Assembly: GCA_031268315.1 (NCBI GenBank)
Contig: JAIRXK010000011.1
Coordinates: 1 to 50,653 of the forward strand
Length of the DNA stretch: 50,653 nucleotides
From: Puniceicoccales bacterium
Lineage (GTDB): Bacteria; Verrucomicrobiota; Verrucomicrobiia; Opitutales; JAIRLM01
Direction of reading: 5' to 3'
The translations under genes and the position numbers were made by a program. Positions 27,563 to 36,921 of the stretch are shown here, piece after piece; position 1 is the first letter of the stretch; every line of letters starts with the position of its first letter. The notes under the pieces are model-generated. The model saw only the letters and a list, made by a program, of their open reading frames with translations, searched no databases and had not been told where the DNA came from.

Positions 27563-29873
27563 GATATGTAAATTATTTTTGACTGCATCCATGGCAGCGA
27601 TTGTGTTTTGCGCGCCGATGTGGTCGTCGGAGGCCATCGTGCGCAGTGTGGATGTGCAAATTCGAGGCGATTCTCCCATGAATCGGGAGGCCGTTTTTTC
27701 CCACATCAAATTGAAGCCCGGCTGCGCATTTAAGCAGGAGCTCAACGACGCATCCATCCATTCCATCTATGAAACCCAATTATTTGACTACGTGGAAGTT
27801 ACCACCAAGGACGATGAAAATAAGGAGCAAGTGGATGTCCTCTATGTGCTCCATTCCAAGCCTCGCATCGGAAAATTGCTATTTATTGGCAATGAAAATA
27901 TCTCCGCAAAAAAATTGCGCCACGCCATAAAGGGAAAGGAGCGGCAGCCCCTAAACTTTGCTCTGGCGGAAAATGATCGCATTGCCATTGAGCAATTCTA
28001 CTGCAAGCGGGGCTATGTGGATGCGGCGGTGGTTTACCGGGTAGATGCCGATGAAAATCTTGTCTATCTCATCGATGAGGGAAAAAGGTCGCCCATAGCC
28101 CGCATCTCCTTCGAGGGCAATGCAGGCATCGGGGAAAGGGAATTGCGCGGTGTAATTCAGACTCGGCGCCGGACCGTGCGGTCCATTCTAAATGGCAGCG
28201 GCTACTGCGTGCCGCAGACGATGAAGGCAGACGTGGTGAAATTAAAAAATTACTATAAGAGCCATGGCTTCCTCGACGTGGAAATCGACGAAAATAGCAT
28301 CCGGCGGATTCCATCCGCTGACGGAAAGTCCGTGCAATTAATTGTTCCCGTCCGCGAAGGAGAGCGCTTTTCCGTTGGCAATGTGGAAATCGTTGGAAAT
28401 TCCCTCTACGGTGACGGCGAGCTGCGGAGGCGGATCCCATTTAACCGAGGCGACTGGTTTTCGCCTGAAAAAGTTGATGCTGCGGAGGAGTCCATTCGCT
28501 ATTTCTATGGCCAATCAGGCTACATGGAAACCCACGTAACCACCCAACGGCATGCAAACGTAAAAGACAATTCCATCGACATCACATTTGCGGTGCATGA
28601 GTCAGAAAAATGCAAGGTGGGACTCATTCAAATCCAGGGCAACGCGAAGACTAAGAATAGTGTTATTCTCAGGGAATTATCCATTTCTCCAGGCAGTACA
28701 TTCGACTTGATTAAAATGCGCAACAGTGAAAATCGACTCAGGGAAACCCGCTACTTTACCAATGTTGTACTCACGCCGGAGTTAAATCCCACTCCTAATT
28801 TTCGAGATGTGCTCGTTTCCGTCGAGGAGGCAAATACAGGGAAATTTTATTTGGGCGGAGCCTTCAGTTCCCGGGACAACATCATTGGTTACGTGGAATT
28901 TTCCCAGTCGAATTTTGATGTGGGAAACAGAAAAATGCGCTTTCAGGGTGCCGGGCAAAAATTCCGCATGCGCTTTGAAACGGGAACCCGCTCGCAGCAG
29001 GCCGTCATTGCATTCGAAGAGCCGTGGCTATTTCAGCGGGAATTGGCATTTGGGACCAATTTTTACCAAACAAGGACGGAGTACAAAAAAACCGACCACA
29101 ATTACAGCGGCGATTCCTACAATGAGCGCCACGGGGGATTTGATTGCTACCTGCGCAAAAGGATTATAGAGCTGTTAGAGGGGCGGATCTACTACACGCT
29201 GGAGCAGGTGGAAATCTACGATGTCCATCCAAATGCTTCTTTGCAACTGCACTTGGAGGCATTGAAGGGTGCCCAATGGATTTCGAAAGTGGGCATTAAT
29301 TTACAGCGGGATACGCGGGACAGTCTGCTCTATCCCACCGTTGGCAATAAGGTAATTGCTGGCGTTGACTATGCGGGATTGGGAGGAGATGTGCACTACC
29401 TCAATCTTGATTTACAAATGGGACAGTGGATGCGGGTGGCAAAGGATCCGCTGCAGACCCTTGGATTTCTCGCAAAATTTGGGTCCATGAAGCCCTATAG
29501 GCAGAATTACGTCCCCTACTTTGATAGAAAGTTTTTGGGTGGAGTGCAGGACATGCGCGGCTTTGAGCTCCGCGCCGTTGGGCCGAGGGACTTGAGCGGC
29601 TCTCCCAATGGGGCAAATAGCTACGCTTATGGCTGCGCGGAGTACAGCTACAAACTTACGAATGTCTGCAGATTCATCGTATTTGCAGAGGGGGCCTACA
29701 TGGGTTCCCGATTTATGAATCTGGAGAATGTATTCTACGGTGACTGTGGCGTGGAGGTGCGGCTTTTCATCATGGGCTCGCCGCTGCGGCTCATCTTCGG
29801 CTATCCGCTCTGCGGCGCGGAACCGTACCCCCATAAACTGCAATTTAATTTCACATTCGGAACCACATTTTAG
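27555..29873 (+). CDS. bamA: Outer-membrane protein assembly factor BamA (Omp85)
   Basis: Inserts beta-barrel proteins into the outer membrane. 772 residues. Signal peptide about 1-27 (ends SSEA); five POTRA domains across about 28-430, each with the VDxxxxGN / LxxxPG pattern (ISPGSTFD, LKPGCAF); then the Omp85 barrel with FGTNFYQTR, GFELRAVGPRDLSG near the conserved VRGF/Y loop, and the C-terminal strand LQFNFTFGTTF ending in Phe. The DNA overlaps dnaB. The gene proves a Gram-negative envelope. Confidence 0.93.
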   Translation: MRKICKLFLTASMAAIVFCAPMWSSEAIVRSVDVQIRGDSPMNREAVFSHIKLKPGCAFKQELNDASIHSIYETQLFDYVEVTTKDDENKEQVDVLYVLHSKPRIGKLLFIGNENISAKKLRHAIKGKERQPLNFALAENDRIAIEQFYCKRGYVDAAVVYRVDADENLVYLIDEGKRSPIARISFEGNAGIGERELRGVIQTRRRTVRSILNGSGYCVPQTMKADVVKLKNYYKSHGFLDVEIDENSIRRIPSADGKSVQLIVPVREGERFSVGNVEIVGNSLYGDGELRRRIPFNRGDWFSPEKVDAAEESIRYFYGQSGYMETHVTTQRHANVKDNSIDITFAVHESEKCKVGLIQIQGNAKTKNSVILRELSISPGSTFDLIKMRNSENRLRETRYFTNVVLTPELNPTPNFRDVLVSVEEANTGKFYLGGAFSSRDNIIGYVEFSQSNFDVGNRKMRFQGAGQKFRMRFETGTRSQQAVIAFEEPWLFQRELAFGTNFYQTRTEYKKTDHNYSGDSYNERHGGFDCYLRKRIIELLEGRIYYTLEQVEIYDVHPNASLQLHLEALKGAQWISKVGINLQRDTRDSLLYPTVGNKVIAGVDYAGLGGDVHYLNLDLQMGQWMRVAKDPLQTLGFLAKFGSMKPYRQNYVPYFDRKFLGGVQDMRGFELRAVGPRDLSGSPNGANSYAYGCAEYSYKLTNVCRFIVFAEGAYMGSRFMNLENVFYGDCGVEVRLFIMGSPLRLIFGYPLCGAEPYPHKLQFNFTFGTTF

Positions 29874-29882
29874 GAAATACAA

Positions 29883-31346
29883 ATGAGTATAAATACAAGT
29901 GATATTTTTCAGGTGCGCCTGAAAAAATTGGCTGAGTTGCGACAAATGGGCATAGATCCCTACCGGCAAAATTGCGTGCAAACCCATACGTCGGAGCAGG
30001 TGAGAGTATTGCTGGGAGATGGAGATTCGTGGGACGGTGAAGTTTCAATTGCCGGCCGAATTGTCACATTTCGCCGCATGGGAAAGGCTGCATTTTTAAA
30101 TATTTTAGATCGCGCAGGGACGATCCAATGCTACGTGCGACGGGAAGAATTGGGCGAGGAAAGCTACGAACTCTTTGGCACCTATGACATCGGCGACATC
30201 GTCGGTGTCCGCGGGAATATTTTTCGCACATCCACCGGAGAAGTGACGGTGAGAGCATTGTCCATCATTCTCGTTTCCAAATCCTTACGCGCCCTTCCCG
30301 ATAAATTTCATGGCCTCACCAATGAGGATCAAATTTACCGGCAACGCTACCTCGACCTCATCATGAACCAGGAATCGCGCCGGCGTGCATTTTTGCGCAT
30401 TCGCATTTTGCGTGCCATCCGCGAATTTCTCTGGGGATTAGATTTTGTCGAAGTGGAGACTCCGATGCTGCAAAATGTGGCGGGTGGAGCCGCGGCTCGA
30501 CCGTTCACCACCCACATGAATGCCCTGGACTATGATTTTTATCTGCGCATTTCTCTGGAACTCTATCTCAAGCGCATGCTCATCGGCGGCTTCGATCGTG
30601 TGTTTGAAATGGGTCGGGTTTTTCGCAACGAGGGACTGTCGCGGCGGCATAATCCGGAATTCACAATGATCGAGCTATACCAGGCCTATGCGGATCACCG
30701 TATCATGATGAAGCTTGTCCGCGACCTACTGCAGTACATTTGCAAAAATGTTCTGGGAACGACGAACATTGAACAGTCCGATGGAAAAGTCATCGAATTG
30801 GGTGGGGAATGGCGAGAGGCCACCTACAATGACCTGATTATTGAGGCAACGAAAATGCCCAATTGGTTTCAATTGACCCGCGAAGAAAAATTGGAAAAAT
30901 GCAGGGAGTTTCAAGTGGAGGTGGACCCAAAGCTGGAAAACTTTGCCATCGACAATGACGTCTTCGAAAAAATGGTGGAATGTCACCTCATTCAGCCGAC
31001 CTTTGTCACTCAATTGCCGAAGGAGCTTTGCCCTCTGGCAAAGTTAAATCAGCAGAATTCTCAGCTATTGGATGTTTTTGAGCTGTGCATCAATGGACAG
31101 GAAATTGCCCCTGCCTATTCGGAGCAAAATGATCCTATCGTTCAGCGGCAAATGTTTGAGGCACAGATTGGCGATGACATTCAATCATTGGATGAGGAAT
31201 TTCTGCTGGCTATGGAGTACGGCATGCCGCCTGCGGGAGGAATGGGAATTGGAATTGATCGGTTGATCATTCTGTTGACCGGTGCTGCCAATATCCGTGA
31301 CACCATGCTCTATCCAACGCTGCGCCCCGCGGGTTGCGAAAGGTAG
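29883..31346 (+). CDS. lysS: Lysyl-tRNA synthetase, class II
   Basis: Charges tRNA-Lys. 487 residues. An N-terminal OB-fold anticodon-binding domain covers about 50-150 (VSIAGRIVTFRRMGKAAFLNI). Class II motifs: motif 1 near 185 (FLWGLDFVEVETPMLQ), motif 2 FRNEGLSRRHNPEFTMIELY, motif 3 GMGIGIDRLIILLTG. GGAAAT precedes the ATG, 9 bases after bamA, so it likely closes this operon. Confidence 0.95.
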   Translation: MSINTSDIFQVRLKKLAELRQMGIDPYRQNCVQTHTSEQVRVLLGDGDSWDGEVSIAGRIVTFRRMGKAAFLNILDRAGTIQCYVRREELGEESYELFGTYDIGDIVGVRGNIFRTSTGEVTVRALSIILVSKSLRALPDKFHGLTNEDQIYRQRYLDLIMNQESRRRAFLRIRILRAIREFLWGLDFVEVETPMLQNVAGGAAARPFTTHMNALDYDFYLRISLELYLKRMLIGGFDRVFEMGRVFRNEGLSRRHNPEFTMIELYQAYADHRIMMKLVRDLLQYICKNVLGTTNIEQSDGKVIELGGEWREATYNDLIIEATKMPNWFQLTREEKLEKCREFQVEVDPKLENFAIDNDVFEKMVECHLIQPTFVTQLPKELCPLAKLNQQNSQLLDVFELCINGQEIAPAYSEQNDPIVQRQMFEAQIGDDIQSLDEEFLLAMEYGMPPAGGMGIGIDRLIILLTGAANIRDTMLYPTLRPAGCER

Positions 31347-31417
31347 CTGGCAGCGTTGGACCGTGGGCGCGGGTTGCGTATGTTTTTGAATTAAGTGAAA
31401 AATAGCTAAATTTTTAC

Positions 31418-31445
31418 TTGACCGTGACCCATGAGCAGGTAGTAT
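31418..31445 (+). promoter_or_regulatory. Sigma70-type promoter next to the 31452 start
   Basis: TTGACC at 31418-31423, a 16-base spacer, and TAGTAT at 31440-31445. The start codon at 31452 is only 6 bases after the -10, so transcription would begin at or next to the ATG. Confidence 0.5.
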
Positions 31446-31451
31446 ACACGC

Positions 31452-32924
31452 ATGCTATCGTTGATTTGCGGATGGTTGCCACTTGGAGATGGCGGATATC
31501 CTACGGACTCGGAGCGTGCTACCGGTGCAAAAATGTGTGATTGCGTGGTAGCGGCTATGTCTATTTTTGCGGCAGGGGTCTTAAAAATAGCCATACTTCT
31601 CGGAGCACCGTTACCCGCATCGCTTGTATCGGCGTTGACAGTGGTGTTTCTTTTGGAATTTTTTCTGCTCATTTATCCATCGGTGGTATATGTGTACAAT
31701 ACATATTTAATTTTAAATTTCCGAGGTGGTGAATTTGAGATGGCTCTGGACGATATGGTAAACTTGCTGCAGTGCCGAGATCGCGCGACCCACATGCAGG
31801 AAACGATCTATCATGAATTGGAGGGCATGCGATTCGAAGATCCTGACCATCAGCAAAAGGTGAAAAATCTTTTTTTCAACTGGATAAAAAGGGCGTTTCA
31901 GTCCGATCAATTTGCGGATGCGCTAAATGATTCGGAGCTATTGCGTGAAAAATTATCCAAGTGCATAGGCGCCATGATAAACATTTTACAAACCAATGAA
32001 AGATCCGACTTTGATGGAAGGTATCAACGCGTAGAAGGTGCATTGACCGAAGCGTTGGAGTACTTTGATAGTTGCGGTGATGCGGGCAGCGTTGGCATCA
32101 TTAAAATGTGGTCAAAGATACAGTTGATGGCGTGTGACTCATTCGAAGGTGCCTATCAAACAATAATTGATATGTTCATAGATGCTTTCCTAGATGATAG
32201 AGTATTAAATTTTCATTCGAGGAATGAAGTAGTCGAAGCTAAACGCGAATTGGCCTTTGTTTTTGGTCATCTAAATGTGTGCAAAATCCCAAAGGGAAAC
32301 GTTGTTTATCCTCTGATAGCAATTCGCATGCTGCAAGAATTAGTGGTGGCAAATGGGTGGGATCCCTCAACTTTTGAAATCAATAATGATATAAGATATC
32401 GCTTAAGTATGATTTTTCATATGCAGTTGGCCCGCACTGGAACTACAAATTATATATCCGATAGGGATATAGCAAAAATAGTCGAGGGAGTGGCGTGTGC
32501 CATTTGTGAATTTAGCAAGGTATATAATGGTGATGACATTTCTGAATATATAAAAAATAATCCAATTATCTATGAGTACTTTAAAAATGAGGTTCTCTCA
32601 GTAAAATTCGGTGAATTTCCAAAGGAAGCAAAGGAGAAACTTCCGGAATCCGTGCAAAATCTTAGCTTTTTTGACAAGCTAACGATGAACAATTTGCTCG
32701 AAATTTTGTCCGAAGTAGGCGTAGGATGTGACCTGAATGAAATTCAAAATAAGCTAAAAATCAGCGATGCTCAGTTGGAGGAATTGAAAAAAATTGGAGG
32801 GGATGATGAGTTTATTCGGATGAATATGGATGCTATAGCTCAAATAGGGACGAGCTATTTGGCGAAGCGATTTTCAGAAATTCACCAATCAAAGAGGGTC
32901 GATGCAATCACCGTTGAGAATTAA
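31452..32924 (+). CDS. Inc-like membrane protein with long helical domain
   Basis: 490 residues, no recognised family. Hydrophobic segments at about 29-52 and 56-82 form the bilobed pair; the rest is a soluble helical domain with scattered Cys and many acidic residues, ending in about 90 residues that look helical-hairpin. No Shine-Dalgarno; the promoter abuts the ATG, so it may be leaderless or begin at an internal start. It stands between lysS and the T3SS block, with a copy of the dispersed repeat following it. A T3SS substrate role is inferred from layout and position. Confidence 0.55.
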   Translation: MLSLICGWLPLGDGGYPTDSERATGAKMCDCVVAAMSIFAAGVLKIAILLGAPLPASLVSALTVVFLLEFFLLIYPSVVYVYNTYLILNFRGGEFEMALDDMVNLLQCRDRATHMQETIYHELEGMRFEDPDHQQKVKNLFFNWIKRAFQSDQFADALNDSELLREKLSKCIGAMINILQTNERSDFDGRYQRVEGALTEALEYFDSCGDAGSVGIIKMWSKIQLMACDSFEGAYQTIIDMFIDAFLDDRVLNFHSRNEVVEAKRELAFVFGHLNVCKIPKGNVVYPLIAIRMLQELVVANGWDPSTFEINNDIRYRLSMIFHMQLARTGTTNYISDRDIAKIVEGVACAICEFSKVYNGDDISEYIKNNPIIYEYFKNEVLSVKFGEFPKEAKEKLPESVQNLSFFDKLTMNNLLEILSEVGVGCDLNEIQNKLKISDAQLEELKKIGGDDEFIRMNMDAIAQIGTSYLAKRFSEIHQSKRVDAITVEN

Positions 32925-32936
32925 TTTCAATTTAAT

Positions 32937-33055
32937 TCCGATCGCATAATGCAAAATCCGAGATTCATTGTCAGTATTTCAATGGCGATTGCCCAAACGC
33001 GAAAACGTGAAAAATCTTCTCCCACTGAATTTTTCAGTTTTTGATTAAAATTTTC
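32937..33055. repeat. Dispersed intergenic repeat, copy B
   Basis: Matches 18272-18420 (GATCGCATAAT, CAATGGCGATT, AACGTGAAAAATCTTCTCCC). It fills the first half of the gap 32925-33231; the rest (33056-33231) is AT-rich with no gene I can support. Like copy A, it directly follows the stop of an Inc-like gene. Confidence 0.75.
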
Positions 33056-33231
33056 GATGGCTGGCAAGTTTTTAATTTTCATCTTTCATGTTCTGCATTT
33101 TCATATTTTTCCGCTGCGCCGCTACAAACCTTAAATTCTTCTGAATTAGGCAATTAGTTTCTCTTGCGCTATGTAATCGCTGTCTCCAACGGCGTTTCCG
33201 GTGCAATGGTCGGAGGTTAGTCCTGCTTCAA

Positions 33232-33906
33232 TTAGCCTATTATTTTGGTAACTACTTTTTCGATGGCTTTTAATTGCACCTCGAGGCTTGCATCTATGAT
33301 GCCGACGTCGGTGAGTAGAACGCAGGAATTTTTTTCCAATCGCCCATCGGCAATTACTTCAAATTCCATGCTCGTGTTGGCATTTTTTAAAATTTTTTCC
33401 ATGCTCACGCGAGTCGACGGTGCCTGTTCCGAACTGACTCTCAATGTCACTTGATGCTGCTTTTGAAATGGCGCCAATGCGGTGGAGACGATTTTTTCCA
33501 TGAGAGTAACATCTTCCATTTCGCCCAATATGCGTCTGATGGAGCGCATGACAATGTGCATGATGCTTTCCTTGAATCCGGAAAATTCCTTCGCATTATT
33601 TTTTGAAATTTCCAGCAGTCGCTCGCAAATTTCCTGCTTGCCGCTTTCCAAGCCTTCGCTGTGTCCCTTTGCTCTAGTTTCTTCGAGGGCTTTATCGGCA
33701 CCATCGGTAATCTGCTTTGCCTTTGCCTGGGCATCGGCGATGATCTTTTCTCCATCATCCGTTGCTTTGGAAACAATTTCCTTTGCCATTGTCTCCGCTT
33801 CTGCTATGAGTTCTAAGGAGCCCCTGAGAGCAAGGAATTCATCGCCCCGGAGGATAGAGCTTCCGGCTGTGAATTTTTCTTTTTTTTCATTGTCGACTAC
33901 TAGCAT
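33232..33906 (-). CDS. sctL: T3SS stator/ATPase regulator SctL (YscL/FliH family)
   Basis: Cytoplasmic sorting-platform spoke that links the ATPase to SctQ and the ring. 224 residues from minus-strand ATG 33906 (MLVVDNEKKEK), the family-like start; the open frame extends to 33963. Residues 45-115 are the long Ala/Glu/Lys-rich helix; residues 125-220 form the FliH/YscL C-terminal domain with VMRSIRRILGEME and a final LEVQLKAIEKVV helix. Last gene of the T3SS block here; sctN, Q, R, S, T, U, V and C are not in the window. Confidence 0.85.
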   Translation of the reverse strand: MLVVDNEKKEKFTAGSSILRGDEFLALRGSLELIAEAETMAKEIVSKATDDGEKIIADAQAKAKQITDGADKALEETRAKGHSEGLESGKQEICERLLEISKNNAKEFSGFKESIMHIVMRSIRRILGEMEDVTLMEKIVSTALAPFQKQHQVTLRVSSEQAPSTRVSMEKILKNANTSMEFEVIADGRLEKNSCVLLTDVGIIDASLEVQLKAIEKVVTKIIG

Positions 33907-33914
33907 AATTGTTT

Positions 33915-34586
33915 CTACCTTTCTTGGCAATAGCGCTGCCAAATGCGCTGGGAAAATTTCCATATGGAATCAATGTGCGCACATTCCACGGCTGGGAATC
34001 GCCACTCTTCTTGGGGATCAAATTTGAGCAAAAAGCGTTTTTTCATCGTCTGGGGAATGTCGCTTAGGCAGGCCGCCACGCAAAATTTCCCACCATTAAT
34101 GATTTTTTCCGTGAGGCATTTTCCCCGTACTCCCTCACAGGAAAATGGAAGTCCATGCGGATTAAAAAAAATGGCCTTTTTCAGTGAAAATTGATAAACA
34201 TCACTCCCGATTACTTCCATGAGCCTGTGGCGGTCGGCCCGAAGAACGGTGCGGCGGATTTCATCGGCAAATATGGCTGCCCCCACATATTTGATAAAGA
34301 GATGAATATTTTTTGGTCGCGAATAGACCAATTGCTGCCGCGGAAGGAGCAATTCCGTGGCCATGGAGTTTCCCAATTTCAGCTCGTTGAGCAGATATTG
34401 ATTGAGCATGTCCCACGCCCCTTGAGATTTGGAAATGATAGCCAAGGCATTCTCGTCTGGCATTAATAATTTTAATCGCAGGTGATGGATGTAGCGCAGC
34501 GGTTCATAGAGGAACTGCACTAGGGGCAGCGCATCATTCGGCTGTGACCGAATGAGCAAAGAAAAATCTGCCCGCCCTTCGACCAT
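33915..34586 (-). CDS. sctK: T3SS sorting-platform protein SctK-like (CT560-type)
   Basis: 223 residues, helical, no membrane segment. The call rests mainly on position, between sctJ and sctL as in Yersinia and Chlamydia, plus size and the N-terminal pattern (LYEPLRYIHHLRLKLL). SctK links the inner ring to SctQ/SctL in the cytoplasm. The start ATG overlaps the sctJ stop by 1 base (TAATG), indicating coupling. No other close family was recognised. Confidence 0.65.
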   Translation of the reverse strand: MVEGRADFSLLIRSQPNDALPLVQFLYEPLRYIHHLRLKLLMPDENALAIISKSQGAWDMLNQYLLNELKLGNSMATELLLPRQQLVYSRPKNIHLFIKYVGAAIFADEIRRTVLRADRHRLMEVIGSDVYQFSLKKAIFFNPHGLPFSCEGVRGKCLTEKIINGGKFCVAACLSDIPQTMKKRFLLKFDPQEEWRFPAVECAHIDSIWKFSQRIWQRYCQER

Positions 34587-35461
34587 TATTCCTGTTCCTC
34601 ATCGGAAGGTTCGCCCTCAGAGTTCTTTTTTTCTTTGCCATCGCCTTCCGCTTCTTCGCTGTCCTTTTTTGCGCCGTCTTTGCCGACTCTACGCTCCTTT
34701 TCCTCCCGCTTGATGGTCATGTAGTCATAGAGAACCTTGGCTCCAACGAAGGATAGTAGTGCAACGGCTAGGATAATGATGAGAATGAATAGCAAAAATA
34801 TCCAGAGCGATGAGCTGGTCAGATGAATGCCGAGAATGTTGATTAATTTCGTCTCCTGGAATATGTCATCGTTGATGGCCGGTGCGGTGAATAGGGCCAC
34901 GGAAACTTTATCGTAGGTTAATCCTTCGATGCTATTGGTGACCAAATGCTTAACATCGCGGATGGAGTCTTCGATATTCACCCCTTGCCGGTAGAGTATG
35001 AACACACTTGCCGAAGATGGTGTCACCGATTCGGTAAAGGCATTGGTCGTGGGCAGGACGATGTTGACGCGGGAGGTCACCACCCCGTGGATATGGCTGA
35101 TGGTTTCGGCTATATTTTCGGAAATGGCATACATGTAACGGGCTCTCTCCTCCGTGGGTGACGAAACAAGCCCGGATTTTTGAAACACCTTCCCCATGGT
35201 CACAAATTCATCCCTGGGATAGCCATAGGTGTTAAGCACTTCAACGGCATTGGAAAAATCTTTATTTCCGACGAGAACGGTCCACATATTTTCAGCGCCC
35301 GCCAATTTGGCCACCTCCATCCTATGCGTGCGCAACAGGGAGATCATCTCATTGGCCTGTCGCTCGGAGACGTTGGAATAAAGCGCTGACTTTCCGCAGC
35401 CAGCCGCTAGAAGGACGGTCCCACACAATAAAATCGATCGTAGAGTTTTCCATATTTTCAT
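34586..35461 (-). CDS. sctJ: T3SS inner-membrane ring lipoprotein SctJ
   Basis: Forms the periplasmic inner ring around the export gate. 291 residues. Lipoprotein signal with lipobox LAAGC (Cys 22); two ring-building domains (about 25-80 and 105-185) with the family pattern ARYMYAISENIAETISHIHGVV; a membrane segment at about 210-235 (LWIFLLFILIIILAVALLSF); and a highly charged Lys/Glu-rich cytoplasmic tail of about 45 residues, longer than usual. Start next to sctI. Confidence 0.93.
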   Translation of the reverse strand: MKIWKTLRSILLCGTVLLAAGCGKSALYSNVSERQANEMISLLRTHRMEVAKLAGAENMWTVLVGNKDFSNAVEVLNTYGYPRDEFVTMGKVFQKSGLVSSPTEERARYMYAISENIAETISHIHGVVTSRVNIVLPTTNAFTESVTPSSASVFILYRQGVNIEDSIRDVKHLVTNSIEGLTYDKVSVALFTAPAINDDIFQETKLINILGIHLTSSSLWIFLLFILIIILAVALLSFVGAKVLYDYMTIKREEKERRVGKDGAKKDSEEAEGDGKEKKNSEGEPSDEEQE

Positions 35462-35470
35462 AAAAATTTC

Positions 35471-35872
35471 CTACCCTTGGTTGCGGTACAGCGTCTGAAT
35501 GCCCTGGGAAACTTTGTCTGCCGTTTTTGCAGACATGTCATTCATGTAAGAAAACTGTAAAAGTTGATATTGCACCATAAATAACTCCGACATGGACACA
35601 TCTCCCTTTGAGACCACCTGCCCAATGTTTGCCACGAGGGCCTCAAATTTTTCGCGGAATTCGGCGAGCGGCGCAATCATTTTATCATAGATATTTTCAC
35701 TATTTTTCGTCTTAGCGCTTTTCTCAGCCGATTGCATCGGGTCTGCCGCCAAACCTTCTACCCCATTAAATGCGGTGAGAAAGTGATTCACATCCCCCAC
35801 ATTGATGCTGCCAAATTGTGCGCCATTAACGTCCTTTTCTATGTCCATTGCTATTGGATTTACAGTTGCCAT
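35471..35872 (-). CDS. sctI: T3SS inner rod protein SctI
   Basis: Inner-rod subunit at the needle base. 133 residues. The C-terminal helix carries the family signature: MSELFMVQYQLLQFSYMNDM, then a DKVSQGIQTLYRNQG ending. The N-terminal half is polar and variable. Position between the TPR chaperone and sctJ supports the call. Confidence 0.85.
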   Translation of the reverse strand: MATVNPIAMDIEKDVNGAQFGSINVGDVNHFLTAFNGVEGLAADPMQSAEKSAKTKNSENIYDKMIAPLAEFREKFEALVANIGQVVSKGDVSMSELFMVQYQLLQFSYMNDMSAKTADKVSQGIQTLYRNQG

Positions 35873-35890
35873 TTTATTTTCCCCATCTTT

Positions 35891-36343
35891 CTATGATAAG
35901 CGTCCGATTTTTTTTCGTAAATATTTAAAGTCTTCTGTTTTAAGTTGTTCCGCAAGTGCCACCGCCTGTGGATCAGATCCGTCCTCAATGACTTCGTCGA
36001 TTAGAGAATCACTTTCATTTACTTCGCCGGAAATGCGAAATATCATTGCAAGAATGGCCTTTGTCAGTTGATTCTTGGGATTAATCACCGCAGCTCGTTT
36101 TGTCAAAATTTCGCGGGCTTCACTGAGTTTGCCCGCATTGGCATGGGCATAAGCCAAGCCAATCAGCGGCAATTCGCTATTGGGACGAACGGCGGCGATG
36201 CCGGCAAAGATGCATATGCCCAGGGATGGGCTTCCACGATTGCATGCCATAAATCCAAGTTGCATCAACGTTTGCAATATGGAAGAGGGTATATTTGCAA
36301 ATTCCTCAGGAATGCAAACTTCGCACTGTTCGTTGTCGTTCAT
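35891..36343 (-). CDS. TPR chaperone of the T3SS (SctG/YscG-like)
   Basis: 150 residues, helical, with two to three TPR-like pairs (about 55-115; ELPLIGLAYAHANAGKLSEARE fits a TPR). Small TPR proteins here (YscG, CdsG) hold the needle subunit soluble together with a YscE-type partner. It lies directly after sctF with 6 bases between, and the YscE-like gene is on the other side of sctF. Likely cytoplasmic. Confidence 0.7.
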   Translation of the reverse strand: MNDNEQCEVCIPEEFANIPSSILQTLMQLGFMACNRGSPSLGICIFAGIAAVRPNSELPLIGLAYAHANAGKLSEAREILTKRAAVINPKNQLTKAILAMIFRISGEVNESDSLIDEVIEDGSDPQAVALAEQLKTEDFKYLRKKIGRLS

Positions 36344-36349
36344 TTTGGA

Positions 36350-36646
36350 CTAGCGAATATTTTGTGTTACTTTATTGAGCGCATCACCGACCGCGCGCAA
36401 TATACCCGTTGCCATGCCGGAGATGATACCCATGGTTTGAACCATGGCCTGCATCTTCAGCAAAACACCTTGGTCGACTGTACTTCCACTTTGGCTGATT
36501 TCATCAACCGTCTTATTGACGTCCTCCTCCTGCGCCTTGACCACCGCTACCAAGTACTTATAGAGCGCATCCAATGTCTTCGTTGTTCCATGCGCGCTTT
36601 CAATAAACAAATTTGACGTGTTAATTCCGGTATTCTCTTCAGGCAT
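36350..36646 (-). CDS. sctF: T3SS needle subunit SctF
   Basis: Polymerises into the extracellular needle. 98 residues, helix-loop-helix: about 20-50 and 58-95, with the second helix ending VGDALNKVTQNIR. Small, with no Cys and few aromatics, as in the family. A perfect AAGGAGG precedes the ATG, the best ribosome binding site in the T3SS block, fitting high needle demand. Confidence 0.8.
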   Translation of the reverse strand: MPEENTGINTSNLFIESAHGTTKTLDALYKYLVAVVKAQEEDVNKTVDEISQSGSTVDQGVLLKMQAMVQTMGIISGMATGILRAVGDALNKVTQNIR

Positions 36647-36684
36647 AAATCCTCCTTATTTTCATTTCCATGCCACAGACATTT

Positions 36685-36921
36685 CTATCCGCGGAAATTC
36701 CTAATTAATCTTATTCCACATTCCAGAGATTTCTGGAAACAACTGAAGGCCTGAAATTTCTTCGAATCAAGACCGCCACGCAATAGACGTTGCACATCTC
36801 CAAGCATTGACACCAAATCATCGCAGATTCTATGGCGCTTTTCATAGTCCTTCAGATCACCTTCAATTGGGAACATTGATGGTAATTTTTCATTTCTCAA
36901 GCCCTTTTTTTCGTAATTCAT
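36685..36921 (-). CDS. Needle co-chaperone, YscE/CdsE-like
   Basis: 78 residues. A basic N-terminus followed by two helices, the second with LLRGGLDSKKFQAFSCFQKSLECG, resembling the turn of YscE/PscE. Its ATG overlaps the sctD stop (ATGA). Together with the TPR protein it would cap the needle subunit before export. Short, so the call leans on location. Confidence 0.6.
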   Translation of the reverse strand: MNYEKKGLRNEKLPSMFPIEGDLKDYEKRHRICDDLVSMLGDVQRLLRGGLDSKKFQAFSCFQKSLECGIRLIRNFRG

